The notes under the pieces are model-generated. The model made no database searches. It was not told the origin of the DNA and saw nothing but the letters and a program-made list of their open reading frames with translations. A DNA stretch of 57,647 bases from Acidiphilium iwatense (lineage in GTDB: Bacteria > Pseudomonadota > Alphaproteobacteria > Acetobacterales > Acetobacteraceae): contig NZ_JAKGBZ010000022.1 in NCBI RefSeq assembly GCF_021556475.1, forward strand, positions 1 through 57,647, given 5' to 3'. Positions 43,099-51,935 of the stretch are shown here, piece after piece. The stretch's first letter is position 1. Every line of letters starts with the position of its first letter. The translations under genes and the position numbers were made by a program.

Positions 43099-44253
43099 CT
43101 ACGCCATTTCTGCGTCCGCGCGCGAGCGGCTGGATGCCTGATCCGGCACCGGCTGGCCCTCGATCTCCAGCCGCTGCTTCGGCAGCGCGTGCGGATACTC
43201 CGCCTGCAGGAACGCGATCATCTGTTCGCGCACATAGCAGCGCAAATCCCATGCCTCGCCGGAATTGCGCGCGGAGACCAGGGCGCGCAGCTCGATCGTG
43301 TTCACCAGCGCGTGGGTCACCTGCAGCACCACCACCTTGCCGCTCCACAGCTTGGTGGAATGCACGATCTCATCGAGTTTCTTGCGCAGGATATCGACCG
43401 GCACGGTGTAATCGACGTTCCAGTGAACCGTGCCGATCAGTTCCGATGAATCCCGCGTCCAGTTCTGGAACGGCTGCTCCAGCAACCATGCCAGCGGCAC
43501 GATCATCCGCTGCCAGTTCCAGATCCGCACCACCACATAGGTGCTGGTGATTTCCTCGATCCAGCCCCATTGTCCGTTGATCACCACCGCGTCTTCCACG
43601 CGCAGAGGCTGGGTGATCGCGATCTGGATGCCGGCGATCAGGTTGGACAGGACCGGCCGCGCGGCCAGCCCGACCACCAGGCCAGCCGCACCGGCCGAGG
43701 CCAGCAGCGAGACGCCATAGGCACGCACCGCCGGAAACACCATCAGCGCGGCGGCGAGGGTAATCAGGATGGTCAGCACATGGCTGGCCCGCCGCAACAC
43801 CTGCCATTGGGTCACATGCTTGCGTGCCATCACATCGGCCTGGATGTTGTCGGGCCGGCGTGAGAGTTTGTAGACGGTCAGCGTATCGACCACGACCATC
43901 ACGGTCCAGCCGATCAGCACGATGAACCCGGCGCTCAGGATATGCAGCAGCACGAACCGGGCCGCGGCATTGACCGGTGCCGCCGGCACTACAGCGGCGA
44001 GCAGGATCACGGCGAGCCCGAGAAACAGGATGCGCCGCGTGCGCTGCACCAGCATGCCGAGAACCGGCCGCCGGTCAAGGAGTCGCTTCGGGATGATGCG
44101 CACCAGAACGAAATGCAGGATCGCCGCCACCACCACCGCGCCCGCCAGCAGGATCGCGGTGGTGATCGCAGGCGGCCAGCCATGCAGCGCGACCGTCACA
44201 TTGCCGGCGGCATGGGCGATGGGATTTGCCGGCGGGACCGTATTCTGGGCCAT
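43099..44253 (-). CDS. MscS-family mechanosensitive channel
   Basis: A 384-residue protein with about five membrane helices. The MscS core is visible: pore-lining helix GVSLLASAGAAGLVVGLAAR then PVLSNLIAGIQIAITQPLRV, and the beta domain DAVVINGQWGWIEEITSTYV, IVPLAWLLEQPFQNWT. It has a longer N-terminus than E. coli MscS (286 residues). It releases solutes on hypo-osmotic shock. Confidence 0.9.
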   Translation of the reverse strand: MAQNTVPPANPIAHAAGNVTVALHGWPPAITTAILLAGAVVVAAILHFVLVRIIPKRLLDRRPVLGMLVQRTRRILFLGLAVILLAAVVPAAPVNAAARFVLLHILSAGFIVLIGWTVMVVVDTLTVYKLSRRPDNIQADVMARKHVTQWQVLRRASHVLTILITLAAALMVFPAVRAYGVSLLASAGAAGLVVGLAARPVLSNLIAGIQIAITQPLRVEDAVVINGQWGWIEEITSTYVVVRIWNWQRMIVPLAWLLEQPFQNWTRDSSELIGTVHWNVDYTVPVDILRKKLDEIVHSTKLWSGKVVVLQVTHALVNTIELRALVSARNSGEAWDLRCYVREQMIAFLQAEYPHALPKQRLEIEGQPVPDQASSRSRADAEMA

Positions 44254-44399
44254 ACTGTCTCCTCTGTGTCTGCAAACAGATCACAGAAGGCCAGTTAGAA
44301 CCCGGCGGCGAGGTTGCAAGCTTTTGAAAATTACGTGAGTTCGATGGATTTTTCGGCAGCCTGTGCGCGCGGGCGATGGTTTCCGCTCGATTCCGCCGC

Positions 44400-44677
44400 A
44401 TGGCCACCCTCCAGAAGCGCAAGGGCCTGGCGGCGCGCCGCGATCCGCCGCTACTGGAAAGAGGGGGGCGCGTGACGCCCCGCGGAATGCCCACTTCGGC
44501 TACGAGATTTACACGGCCGAAGCGGATACCGGCATCTGCCGCTGGTTCTGCACGTTCGAGCGCGTGCCATCGGGCGAGCGCGTGGAATTCGACGGGATAT
44601 TCCGGTGCATATTCGCGTCAGACGGCAAATACCGCCATTTTCGGGAATGGTGGCACCGGCGCACCCTGTCGGCCTGA
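44400..44677 (+). pseudogene. NTF2-like (SnoaL) gene fragment, frameshifted
   Basis: The last 61 residues (HFGYEIYTAEADTGICRWFC then FERVPSGERVEFDGIF, ending FREWWHRR) read like the C-terminus of an NTF2-like polyketide-cyclase-fold protein. The preceding AIRRYWKEGG, expected just upstream in the family, is in another frame and meets a stop at 44473. A run of six Gs at 44462-44467 is the probable frameshift site. No intact N-terminus was found in 44254-44400. Confidence 0.45.
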
Positions 44678-44710
44678 AATCCTGTCTGAAAAGCGCTGGC
44701 GGCGGCCGGT

Positions 44711-45232
44711 CTAGCCGCCGAAATAGCCCGGCAGGATCTTTTCCGAGGCGGTTTTCGGGTTCTCGGCGAGCAGTTTCGGGTCGGTCGTCACGATGATGGC
44801 ACCGGACATCGGGTCGCCGAACCCGTGCACGCCGGGCCGCACCTTCGCTACCGTCCAGCCGCCCGGCTCCTTGGCCAGCACGGCATGGACCGAGCAGTAG
44901 TAATGCACGATGCCCTGGTGCTTGAAACTGATCGTGTAGGTGTGAACCTTGTCTCCAACCACCCCCTTGGTGCCGGCCACCGCGCCGTCGAAGCGCTTGC
45001 TCGTCTTGCCGGTCGCCGGGTTGTAGCCGACGATGGTATGCGGTCCGGTATCCTCGTTGACGAATACCACTTGCTGGCCGGGCCGCACCGCGATCAGATT
45101 TTCCAGAAATTCGTTTGCCCCGTTCATATGAATGTAAACCGGTTTCGGACTTGCCGCCTGCGCGCCCGCCCAGCCGCACGTCAAAACGCCGGCCGCCAGC
45201 GCGACCGCGAGAGAACGAGATGCCATACGCAA
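44711..45232 (-). CDS. Periplasmic cupredoxin-like protein
   Basis: A 173-residue secreted protein with a signal peptide ending at about residue 26 (GAQAAS). The cupredoxin beta-barrel includes the first His ligand in NEDTGPHTIVGYN and the Cys-x2-His pair in GIVHYYCSVHAVL. The usual downstream Pro-x-Met is replaced by AVL, so the axial methionine ligand is not in its normal place. A probable electron carrier or copper-binding protein. AAGGAAA precedes the start. Confidence 0.78.
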   Translation of the reverse strand: MRMASRSLAVALAAGVLTCGWAGAQAASPKPVYIHMNGANEFLENLIAVRPGQQVVFVNEDTGPHTIVGYNPATGKTSKRFDGAVAGTKGVVGDKVHTYTISFKHQGIVHYYCSVHAVLAKEPGGWTVAKVRPGVHGFGDPMSGAIIVTTDPKLLAENPKTASEKILPGYFGG

Positions 45233-45261
45233 TTTCCTTTCGGGATTTTGGACGTTTCAGG

Positions 45262-45279
45262 ATTATATTATGTATACAT
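45262..45279 (-). promoter_or_regulatory. Promoter and palindrome upstream of cupredoxin
   Basis: On the minus strand TATAAT lies at 45267-45262, 30 bp before the cupredoxin start. Just upstream is a perfect 10-bp palindrome ATGTATACAT (45270-45279), well placed for a repressor over the promoter. No clear -35 box was found, which would suit an activated promoter. Confidence 0.4.
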
Positions 45280-45317
45280 TATCACGGAACAGCATGGATA
45301 GGAAGCGCGTGGTGCGT

Positions 45318-46103
45318 TCAACCCACCGTGACCGACGCCTTCGTGATCGTCTCGCGCTGTGCGTCGAACGCGCGGTCGAGATCGATCCAGGTACCGCCGA
45401 TCAGCACCTCGGCGGGGCGAAACCGCGCCTTGTAGGTCATTTTGGCGCTCTCCGGCACCCAGTAGCCGAGATAGACGAAGGGCAGTCCCAGCTCGCGCGA
45501 TCGTTCGATCAGCCATAATATCGCGTGGGTGCCGAGCGAATTCCGCGCCAGTTCCGGCGCGAAAAATGAATAGACCGCCGAAAGCCCGTCGCCGAGCCGG
45601 TCGGTCAGGCAGGCGCCGACCAGAAGGTCCGTCTCGTCGCGGAATTCCACCATCCAGGTCTCGATCGGCGTGTCCTCGACCATCGCGCGATAGTCGTAGA
45701 AGCTCATGCCGGCCATGTCGCCGTCGCCGTGGCGGGCCTGCTGATAGCGCTGGAAGAGCTGGAACTGCTCGGTGGTGGCGCGCGGCGGCATCTCGTAGGC
45801 GCGCAAGCCCTGGTTCAGCGCGGCGATCCGGCGTTGCGTGCGGTTCGGCATGAAATCGCCCGCGACGATGCGGATCGGAATGCAGGACCGGCAGCCCTGG
45901 CAGACCGGCGCATAGGCGATGTTGTGGCTGCGCCGGAACCCGCCGCGCGACAGCCGGTCGTGCATTGCCTCGGCATGGGCGCCCATCAATTCGGTCACCA
46001 CCTTGCGCTCGGTTCGTCCCGGCACATAGGGGCAGGGCAGGGGCGCGGTGGCGTAGAAAAATTGCGGCGGCTTGGTCATCCCGGTCTTGATGTCGCGGGT
46101 CAT
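45318..46103 (-). CDS. bpt: Aspartate/glutamate leucyltransferase
   Basis: A 261-residue Bpt. Landmarks are QFFYATAPLPCPYVPGRTER, the Cys-rich segment APVCQGCRSCIPIRI, and YSFFAPELARNSLGTHAILW then LGYWVPESAKMTYKARFRP. It transfers leucine from Leu-tRNA to N-terminal Asp or Glu, marking proteins for ClpS-ClpAP degradation. The next gene (RDD) is 13 bp upstream on the same strand, so they probably form one operon. Confidence 0.95.
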   Translation of the reverse strand: MTRDIKTGMTKPPQFFYATAPLPCPYVPGRTERKVVTELMGAHAEAMHDRLSRGGFRRSHNIAYAPVCQGCRSCIPIRIVAGDFMPNRTQRRIAALNQGLRAYEMPPRATTEQFQLFQRYQQARHGDGDMAGMSFYDYRAMVEDTPIETWMVEFRDETDLLVGACLTDRLGDGLSAVYSFFAPELARNSLGTHAILWLIERSRELGLPFVYLGYWVPESAKMTYKARFRPAEVLIGGTWIDLDRAFDAQRETITKASVTVG

Positions 46104-46116
46104 GGCGTCGCTCGCA

Positions 46117-46614
46117 TCATGGCATCGCCGGCGCCCGGTTCAGCGCGGTGGCATGAACCACGGTCAGGCCCGAGAGCAGGTCATGCGCCGCGCGGCGCCG
46201 CCTGGTCGCGAACATCACCAGGAAAGGCAACATGCTGAGCGCGAAGCTCAGGCCGAGCAGCACGGTCCAGGCGATCGACTGCGCCAGGCTGGGCCGCACC
46301 GGATCGGCGAGGATCAGCGTATCGTCCTGTCGCACGGTCAGGCCGAGCAGGCGCTGCCCCGGCGTCGCCGCGCCGCGCGTCTGCAGCCAGAGCACGTAAT
46401 ACACCGGCGGGATCAGCGGCGTCAGGTGCAGCAGCAGGAAACCGAGCCCGAGGGTGAGAAACCCGAGCACCACGATCACCCAGCCGATCGCCGCCGCCAG
46501 GATCGCGATCGCGATGACATCGACCAGGAACGCCAGGATCCGCCGTGGCCAGACATCGCGGGTCAGCCACGCATCCAGCACGAATCCGGTATCGAGCGAC
46601 AGGCGTTGGCTCAT
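46117..46614 (-). CDS. RDD-family membrane protein
   Basis: A 165-residue RDD-domain protein: three membrane helices (RRILAFLVDVIAIAILAAAI, VIVVLGFLTLGLGFLLL, SLAQSIAWTVLLGLSFALSM) and RGAATPGQRLLGLTV with the RDD arginine/aspartate pattern. Function unknown, possibly transport. The start MSQRLSLDTGF (46614) is favoured; an in-frame extension to 46650 exists. Confidence 0.8.
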   Translation of the reverse strand: MSQRLSLDTGFVLDAWLTRDVWPRRILAFLVDVIAIAILAAAIGWVIVVLGFLTLGLGFLLLHLTPLIPPVYYVLWLQTRGAATPGQRLLGLTVRQDDTLILADPVRPSLAQSIAWTVLLGLSFALSMLPFLVMFATRRRRAAHDLLSGLTVVHATALNRAPAMP

Positions 46615-46752
46615 AGGGAACAGAATATGACCGCGCCCCCGCCAAGGCAATGGCGCACGTCGTCGCGCGCCAAATGACCTTTCTTCCGGCCGGTTTTCGC
46701 CACACTGACCTTCTATCTCGTGAGCATCGGCATCAGACGCCGATGGAAGGTC

Positions 46753-47085
46753 ATGAAAATGCGCTTCTATTCAACGCTTTTGGCTTCGGGAGCCGTCGCC
46801 CTCGGGCTGGCCGCCGCAACCATCCCCGCCCATGCCGACTGGCATCGGGGAGACGGCTGGCAGGGCGGATGGCAACGGCAAAACGACAACCGCTATTATG
46901 GCGGATGGCGGCGCCAGGATTATAATCGCGGCGGGTACGGATGGCGGCGCCGGGGCGATAATCAAGGCGATAACGGGTGGCAGCGCGATAGCTGGCGCGG
47001 CATCGGCGCCTACGCGTCTCCCCCGCCGGCCTACTACGCCCAGCCCCAGATGTCGTTCGGGATCACCCTGCCGATCGGCCGCTGA
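46753..47085 (+). CDS. Secreted Gly/Trp/Arg/Asn-rich protein
   Basis: A 110-residue protein. The signal peptide is MKMRFYSTLLASGAVALGLA ending IPAHAD. The mature part is built of GGWRRQDYNRGG-like imperfect repeats rich in Trp, Arg, Asn and Gly, and it ends PQMSFGITLPIGR, a strand-like tail. GGAAGG nine bases before ATG 46753 sets the start. No family recognised; it could be a cell-surface or periplasmic low-complexity protein. Confidence 0.6.
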   Translation: MKMRFYSTLLASGAVALGLAAATIPAHADWHRGDGWQGGWQRQNDNRYYGGWRRQDYNRGGYGWRRRGDNQGDNGWQRDSWRGIGAYASPPPAYYAQPQMSFGITLPIGR

Positions 47086-47112
47086 TATGTCCTGATTCGT
47101 CATCACGAGCCG

Positions 47113-47242
47113 CGTCACGCGAAGGCGTGCATTCGCACCGTCACGCGAAGGCGTGCATTCGCACCGTCACGCGAAGGCGTGCATTCGCACCGTCACGCGA
47201 AGGCGTGCATTCGCACCGTCACGCGAAGGCGTGCATTCGCAC
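47113..47242. repeat. Perfect tandem array, 5 x 26 bp
   Basis: Five identical 26-bp units start at 47113, 47139, 47165, 47191 and 47217. Each contains inverted arms GCGAA and TTCGC around GGCGTGCA, so each can fold into a hairpin. The array is bounded by GCGTC on the left and GACGC on the right, the outer arms of the single palindrome at 43025-43056. It lies 122 bp before prs. There are no spacers, so it is not CRISPR. The frames read through it are not genes. Confidence 0.9.
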
Positions 47243-47364
47243 GACGCGGCGATGCGATCCATCTATCGCCGCAACCCCGATGTCCTGCTCCATCATGGAC
47301 ACGCCGTAACGCCATTGCTACACGGCGCGGCGCGGACCGCCCCTCAGCAAGCTGGAAGTCTCGG

Positions 47365-48297
47365 ATGAAAATCGTCGCCTGCAACAGCAATCCACCGCTC
47401 GCCCAGGCGGTCGCCGCCACCCTCGACCTCCCACTCACCCAGGCCCTGATCCGCCGCTTCGCCGATATGGAAATCCATATCGAAATCCAGGAAAACGTGC
47501 GCGGCGAGGATGTATTCGTCATCCAGTCCACCTCGTTTCCGGCCAACGACAACCTGATGGAGCTGCTCATCACGCTCGATGCGCTCCGGCGCGGCTCGGC
47601 GCGGCGCGTCACAGCCGTCATCCCTTATTTCGGCTATGCGCGGCAGGACCGCAAAACCGGCCCACGCACCCCCATCTCCGCCAAGCTGGTCGCCAACCTG
47701 ATCACCGAGGCCGGCGCCAACCGCGTCCTCACGGTCGATCTCCATGCCGGGCAGATCCAGGGTTTCTTCGACATTCCGGTCGACAATCTCTACGGCGCGC
47801 CGCTGTTCGCCCGCGACGTCAAGGAGCGCTACGCCGGACGCGACGTCATGATGGTCTCGCCCGATGTCGGCGGCGTCGCCCGCGCCCGCGCCATCGCCAC
47901 CCGCCTCAACTGCGACCTCGCGATCATCGACAAGCGCCGCGAGCGCGCCGGCATCTCCGAGGTGATGAACGTGATCGGCGATGTCGAAGGCCGCGACTGC
48001 ATCCTGATCGACGACATCGTCGATTCCGGCGGCTCGCTGGCCAACGCGGCGGAAGCACTGATGCGCCACGGCGCGCGCTCGGCCTCGGCCTACGTCACCC
48101 ATGGTGTACTGTCGGGCAGCGCGCTCGACCGGATCGAGGCCAGCCCGATCGAGACGCTGACCGTCACGGACAGCATCATGCTGACCAATTCCCGCGAATG
48201 CCCGGCCAATCTGCGGGTGCTGACCATCGCCCCCTTGCTCGCCGAGGCGATGCGGCGCATTTCCGACGAAACCTCGGTTAGTTCCCTGTTCGATTGA
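47365..48297 (+). CDS. prs: Ribose-phosphate pyrophosphokinase
   Basis: A 310-residue PRPP synthase. Landmarks are [20 protein letters not shown] (catalytic flexible loop region), [20 protein letters not shown] and the PRPP-binding loop [20 protein letters not shown]. It makes PRPP from ribose-5-phosphate and ATP for nucleotide, His and Trp synthesis. GGAAG before ATG 47365 sets the start; in-frame extension upstream would translate the tandem array and is rejected. Confidence 0.96.
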   Translation: MKIVACNSNPPLAQAVAATLDLPLTQALIRRFADMEIHIEIQENVRGEDVFVIQSTSFPANDNLMELLITLDALRRGSARRVTAVIPYFGYARQDRKTGPRTPISAKLVANLITEAGANRVLTVDLHAGQIQGFFDIPVDNLYGAPLFARDVKERYAGRDVMMVSPDVGGVARARAIATRLNCDLAIIDKRRERAGISEVMNVIGDVEGRDCILIDDIVDSGGSLANAAEALMRHGARSASAYVTHGVLSGSALDRIEASPIETLTVTDSIMLTNSRECPANLRVLTIAPLLAEAMRRISDETSVSSLFD

Positions 48298-48314
48298 AAC
48301 GTAAAGGAAACACC

Positions 48315-48932
48315 ATGAAGCTCTATTACGGCCCCGGCGCCTGCTCGCTCGGGATCCACGTCATCCTCGAGGAAATCGGCAAGCCTTACGAAACGAAGGC
48401 GATCAATCTGCGCGAGGGCGAGCAGAACACGCCCGAATACAAGGCGATCAACCCGAAATCCAAGGTGCCCGCGCTCGCGCTGGACGACGGCAAGATCCTG
48501 ACCGAATGGCCCGCCATCGCGGGCTATCTCGCCGCGACCAATCCCGAGGCGAAACTGGTCCCCGAGGACAAGCTCGAATGGGCGCGTTCAACCGAGATCA
48601 TCGCCTATATCAACAGCCAGATGCACGGCCAGGGCTTCACCCGCATCTTCCGCCCGGAACGGTTCAGCCCGAACCCGGAAGAGAAGGACGCGGTGCGCGC
48701 CGAAGGCAAGCGGCTGTTCGCCGAAGGCTTCGCGATCATGGACAAGGCGCTCGGCGACAAGGACTATCTGCTCGGCCATTATTCGATCGCCGACGCGGCT
48801 TTGTTCTATGTTTCGTTCTGGGCGGAGGGGCGCAAGACGCTCGACCTGCCGCCCCGGATCGCGGCGCACTACGCGCGGATGCAGGCGCGCCCCGCCGTGC
48901 AGCGGGCGATGGCGGCGGAGGGTTTGTCCTGA
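48315..48932 (+). CDS. Glutathione S-transferase (beta-like)
   Basis: A 205-residue GST. The N-terminal thioredoxin fold is MKLYYGPGACSLGIHVILEE with Cys10 at the beta-class position, the cis-proline motif is KSKVPALALDDGKILTEWPA, and the C-terminal helical domain is GHYSIADAALFYVSFW. The start ATG 48315 has AAGGAAA upstream. It lies 17 bp after prs and is likely co-transcribed. Confidence 0.92.
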   Translation: MKLYYGPGACSLGIHVILEEIGKPYETKAINLREGEQNTPEYKAINPKSKVPALALDDGKILTEWPAIAGYLAATNPEAKLVPEDKLEWARSTEIIAYINSQMHGQGFTRIFRPERFSPNPEEKDAVRAEGKRLFAEGFAIMDKALGDKDYLLGHYSIADAALFYVSFWAEGRKTLDLPPRIAAHYARMQARPAVQRAMAAEGLS

Positions 48933-48937
48933 CCGGA

Positions 48938-49483
48938 TTGCCGCGCGTCAAATTCTGGTTTCTCCGCCACGGCCAGACCGACTACAACGCGCGCGGCCTC
49001 TCGCAGGGTGCTGCCGATATTCCGCTGAACGACACCGGCCGGGCGCAGGCGCGCGATGCAGCTCCCTTGCTCGCGGGGCGCGGCATCGCCGGCATCGCCA
49101 CCTCGCCGATGCAGCGCGCCCGCGAAACCGCCGATATCGTCAACGAAACGATCGGCGTGCCGATCCTCGTTGAGCCCGACCTGCGCGAGGTGGTGTTCGG
49201 CGGCATGGAAGGCCAGCCCTTGCATCCATGGTTCGGCGAATGGCTGGATGGCCGCTTCACCCCCGACGGTGCGGAAAGCTTCGCCGATATCACCCGCCGC
49301 GCCGCCGAAGCGATGGGCCGCGTGCTCGCCCATCCTGGTCCGCTGCTCGTCGTCTCGCATGGCGCGTTCTTCCGCGCGCTGCGTGGCCTGATGCGGCTCG
49401 ACCTCGATGGGCGTACCGAAAACGCGCGGCCGATCCTCTGCGAACCGATCGGCCAGGACTGGCGCGCCACGCCTGTCGGCTAA
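48938..49483 (+). CDS. Histidine phosphatase superfamily protein
   Basis: A 181-residue phosphoglycerate-mutase-like phosphatase. The catalytic motif is FWFLRHGQTDYNARG, followed by ATSPMQRARETADIV and the second His in LLVVSHGAFFRALRG. It resembles GpmB/CobC-type broad phosphatases. No ATG is available; TTG 48938 or CTG 48929 (overlapping the GST stop) are candidate starts after GGAGGG. Probably in one transcript with prs and GST. Confidence 0.85.
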   Translation: MPRVKFWFLRHGQTDYNARGLSQGAADIPLNDTGRAQARDAAPLLAGRGIAGIATSPMQRARETADIVNETIGVPILVEPDLREVVFGGMEGQPLHPWFGEWLDGRFTPDGAESFADITRRAAEAMGRVLAHPGPLLVVSHGAFFRALRGLMRLDLDGRTENARPILCEPIGQDWRATPVG

Positions 49484-49560
49484 TCGGGTCGTGTCTCGGT
49501 TCGGATTTGGCTTAACAGTTCCTGATCGAGAACGCGTTCCCCTTCATCCCCGTTCACCAA

Positions 49561-50514
49561 TCACGGTTGCACATCATCAAGGAAAGAAGCGGACGGCACG
49601 AAAAACAGACAGCCCGATACGGCGCGGCTGAAATCCAGCAGGCGGTCGTAATTTCCGTGCGGTTTGCCGACAAACATGTTCTCAAGCATCTCTTCGGTTA
49701 TCGAAGGAGAGCGCGCGTAGCCGATGAAATACGTTCCAAACTCGCCTTTGCCGATCTCACCAAAAGGCATGTTATCGCGCAGAATGTCGACCTGCTTACC
49801 ATCTCGGGTGACCGTGTTCAGCGCATTATGGGCATGGCTCGGCTTGGTCGCGTCGTCGAGTTCGACGTTGGAAAGTTTTTTACGGCCGATGATTTTCTCC
49901 TGTGTTTCGACGGGAAGCCTGTTCCAGGCATCGAGATCATGGAAGTATTTCTGGGTGATCACATAGCTTCCACCCCTGAAATCCGGATCTTCGGAGCCGA
50001 TAAGCGCAGCTTCGACGGCAGCATCGTTTTCCGGATTTTCAGTCCCGTCGACGAAGCCGATCAAATCGCGATCGTCGAAATATTTGAAGCCGTGCACCTC
50101 GTCCACAACGGTCGAGACCGCGCGAAGGCGATCCATGATGAGCGCCGCCATTTCGAAACACATATCCATGCGAACGGCGCGGATGTGGAAGAGCAGGTCA
50201 CCGGGGGTGGAGACTGCATGATGGACGCCTCTGATTTCCCTGAACGGATGCAACTCCTTTGGTCGCGGGCCGGGAAAGAGGCGGTCCCATGCCGCGGAGC
50301 CTATGCCCAGTACGCAGGAGAGTTGCCCGTTGAGGTCGCGAAATCCCACAGTGCGACGCAGGGATGCGAGGTCGGCGCAGAGAGCCTTGAAGGTGCTTTC
50401 GGCTTCGTTGCCGGGGTTGATGGTCAACACGAGGAAGATCGCGGCCCTTGTAAGGGACGCGACAACTGGCTGAGGTGTCTGATTGGGCAAAGCTGTGTCA
50501 TCTCCTTGGGCCAT
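49561..50514 (-). CDS. Dye-decolorizing (DyP-type) haem peroxidase
   Basis: A 317-residue DyP peroxidase. The signature GFVDGTENP carries the catalytic Asp, followed by GSYVITQKYFHDLDAWNRLP. The proximal His is probably in ATKPSHAHNALN, and FGTYFIGYARSPSITEEMLE near the C-terminus is family-typical. No Tat signal is visible, so it is cytoplasmic and YfeX-like. The start ATG 50514 is family-like; an in-frame extension to 50616 exists without a better ribosome site. Confidence 0.92.
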   Translation of the reverse strand: MAQGDDTALPNQTPQPVVASLTRAAIFLVLTINPGNEAESTFKALCADLASLRRTVGFRDLNGQLSCVLGIGSAAWDRLFPGPRPKELHPFREIRGVHHAVSTPGDLLFHIRAVRMDMCFEMAALIMDRLRAVSTVVDEVHGFKYFDDRDLIGFVDGTENPENDAAVEAALIGSEDPDFRGGSYVITQKYFHDLDAWNRLPVETQEKIIGRKKLSNVELDDATKPSHAHNALNTVTRDGKQVDILRDNMPFGEIGKGEFGTYFIGYARSPSITEEMLENMFVGKPHGNYDRLLDFSRAVSGCLFFVPSASFLDDVQP

Positions 50515-50847
50515 GAGTTGCGTGCAATTCGAGCATAGCCCGATAGGCTTCAGAGATACAGTTTCAGAAACTGCTGATATTTTCTTTTTTGCAGAGCGGG
50601 ATTCGAGACGTTGCATCTCGTGGTGGCCCTTCCGACTATCTTCCGGAACGCAGACCGTGTCCGATTTTGCGCGTCAGACAAAAGCTGACCCTCGGAGAGC
50701 GGAATGGCGGCTTCCGAGAAAAGAAAAGTGGATAATTGCCGCTCACGCCCTCGACCGGCCGCCTGCTTTCGAAGCCGAATAACCAGATCCAGGAAGGGAC
50801 TTCGAAGATCGCCCTTTCAAATTGGCGTCGGGCGGATGTCCTCCGCG
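50515..50847. other. Intergenic region between DyP and DUF899 genes
   Basis: This 333-bp region should contain the DyP promoter on the minus strand (T/A-rich around 50570-50600). A possible 34-residue N-terminal extension of DyP covers 50515-50616. No separate gene or terminator is recognised. Confidence 0.4.
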
Positions 50848-51540
50848 TCAATATCTGTCATGCAGCCGGACCCAGCTCATGGTGCCACCGGTTTCGTTAC
50901 GGCCCTTGGGAGCGAGGTCGAGCCAGTTGAACGCACCCATCAGCAGCTCGGTGCCGCGGTGATAGGTCGAGTAGGTGTGGAAGATGTCTCCATTCTCGTC
51001 CTTCACGAAGATACTGGTGCCGAACATCTCCTGGCTGTTGCGGATCACCGTGCCGTAATTGTAGATCGCGCGGCCGGCGGCGAGGTCTTCAGGCGTGAAC
51101 GACACGGCGAAATCGAAGTTGAAGTCGCTGCCGTGCGAGGAGACCCAGTGGAAGGTCCAGCCCATCCGCTCCTTGACCTCCTCGATCCGCGGGAGCGGCG
51201 CGCGCGAGACTGCGGCGAACGCCAGGTCCGCCTGCTCGAAATGCTGCCGCGCCGCATCGATATGGTCGGCGATGAACGAGCAGCCAGGGCAGATATGGTC
51301 CGAGCCCGGCGCCAGCATGAAGTGATAGATGGCGAGCTGGCTGCGGCCGCGGAACAGGTCGCCAAGCGTGCATCCGCCCTCGGGGCCTTCGAAGACATAG
51401 GGCTTCTCGATCCTGACCCAGGGCAGTTGCCGACGCTCGGCGCGGAGCGCGTCGAGTTCGTGGGTCATGGCGCGCTCCTTGGCGAGCAGCGCCTTGCGGG
51501 CGCCAAGCCACTCTTCGCGCGAAACGATAGTATGGTTCAT
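50848..51540 (-). CDS. DUF899 thioredoxin-like protein
   Basis: A 230-residue DUF899 protein: LLAKERAMTHELDALRAERR, ELPW-like QLPWVRIEKPYVFEGPEG, and the redox-type segment HICPGCSFIADHIDAARQHF with a CPGC motif. DFNFDFAVSFTPEDLAAG and SYxx-like FHTYSTYHRGTELLMGAFNW are family landmarks. The fold is AhpC/thioredoxin-like; substrate unknown. GGAG close to the start on the minus strand. A small membrane protein gene lies just upstream. Confidence 0.88.
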   Translation of the reverse strand: MNHTIVSREEWLGARKALLAKERAMTHELDALRAERRQLPWVRIEKPYVFEGPEGGCTLGDLFRGRSQLAIYHFMLAPGSDHICPGCSFIADHIDAARQHFEQADLAFAAVSRAPLPRIEEVKERMGWTFHWVSSHGSDFNFDFAVSFTPEDLAAGRAIYNYGTVIRNSQEMFGTSIFVKDENGDIFHTYSTYHRGTELLMGAFNWLDLAPKGRNETGGTMSWVRLHDRY

Positions 51541-51564
51541 GGTCAGTCTCCTTTGGTTATCGGG

Positions 51565-51828
51565 TCAGGTACGCGCCCACGGGCGGCTGGAAGCGAGCTT
51601 CAGCCAGGGCGAGAGGTGGAAGAGGCTCATCAGCAAGTACATCGCGGTCATGCCGTCGATCGGCAGGATGCTCGAACCCGAGGAGCAGAGGGCGATCGGC
51701 GGCGCATCCTTCGCCGCGATCCACGCCATGAACGCGAAGGTCGGCGACGCCGCGAGACCGAGCCAACCGGCGGTGGGGGCGCGCCAGGCTAATCCACTGC
51801 CTTTGTTTGCCGCTGAGAGAATCGTCAT
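51565..51828 (-). CDS. Small membrane protein upstream of DUF899
   Basis: An 87-residue protein with two hydrophobic segments (GWLGLAASPTFAFMAWIAA and GMTAMYLLMSLFHLSPWLKL). It is 24 bp before the DUF899 gene on the same strand, so likely co-transcribed. No family name is known to me; the sequence reads as a conserved two-helix protein. The start at MTILSAANKG is the only reasonable one. Confidence 0.6.
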   Translation of the reverse strand: MTILSAANKGSGLAWRAPTAGWLGLAASPTFAFMAWIAAKDAPPIALCSSGSSILPIDGMTAMYLLMSLFHLSPWLKLASSRPWART

Positions 51829-51935
51829 TTTCCGGCTCCCGATCGATTGTCGCCGTTTCCGGCCGTTGTAGGATAGAGTGAGGATGTAGGGCGGACAGAA
51901 AGACGGGTGAGAGTGACAAGTGTGACGGGATTCCG

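Noticed and set aside
47113-47242. Possible CRISPR array
   Set aside because: Units are contiguous and identical with no spacers, and no cas genes are present. It is a simple tandem array.
47127-47368. His/Arg-rich proteins read through the 26-bp array
   Set aside because: They arise because a 26-bp period cycles through all frames; no ribosome site and no similarity to real proteins.
50636-50851. 71-codon minus-strand frame between DyP and DUF899
   Set aside because: Arg/Phe-rich with no recognisable family and no ribosome site; likely chance.
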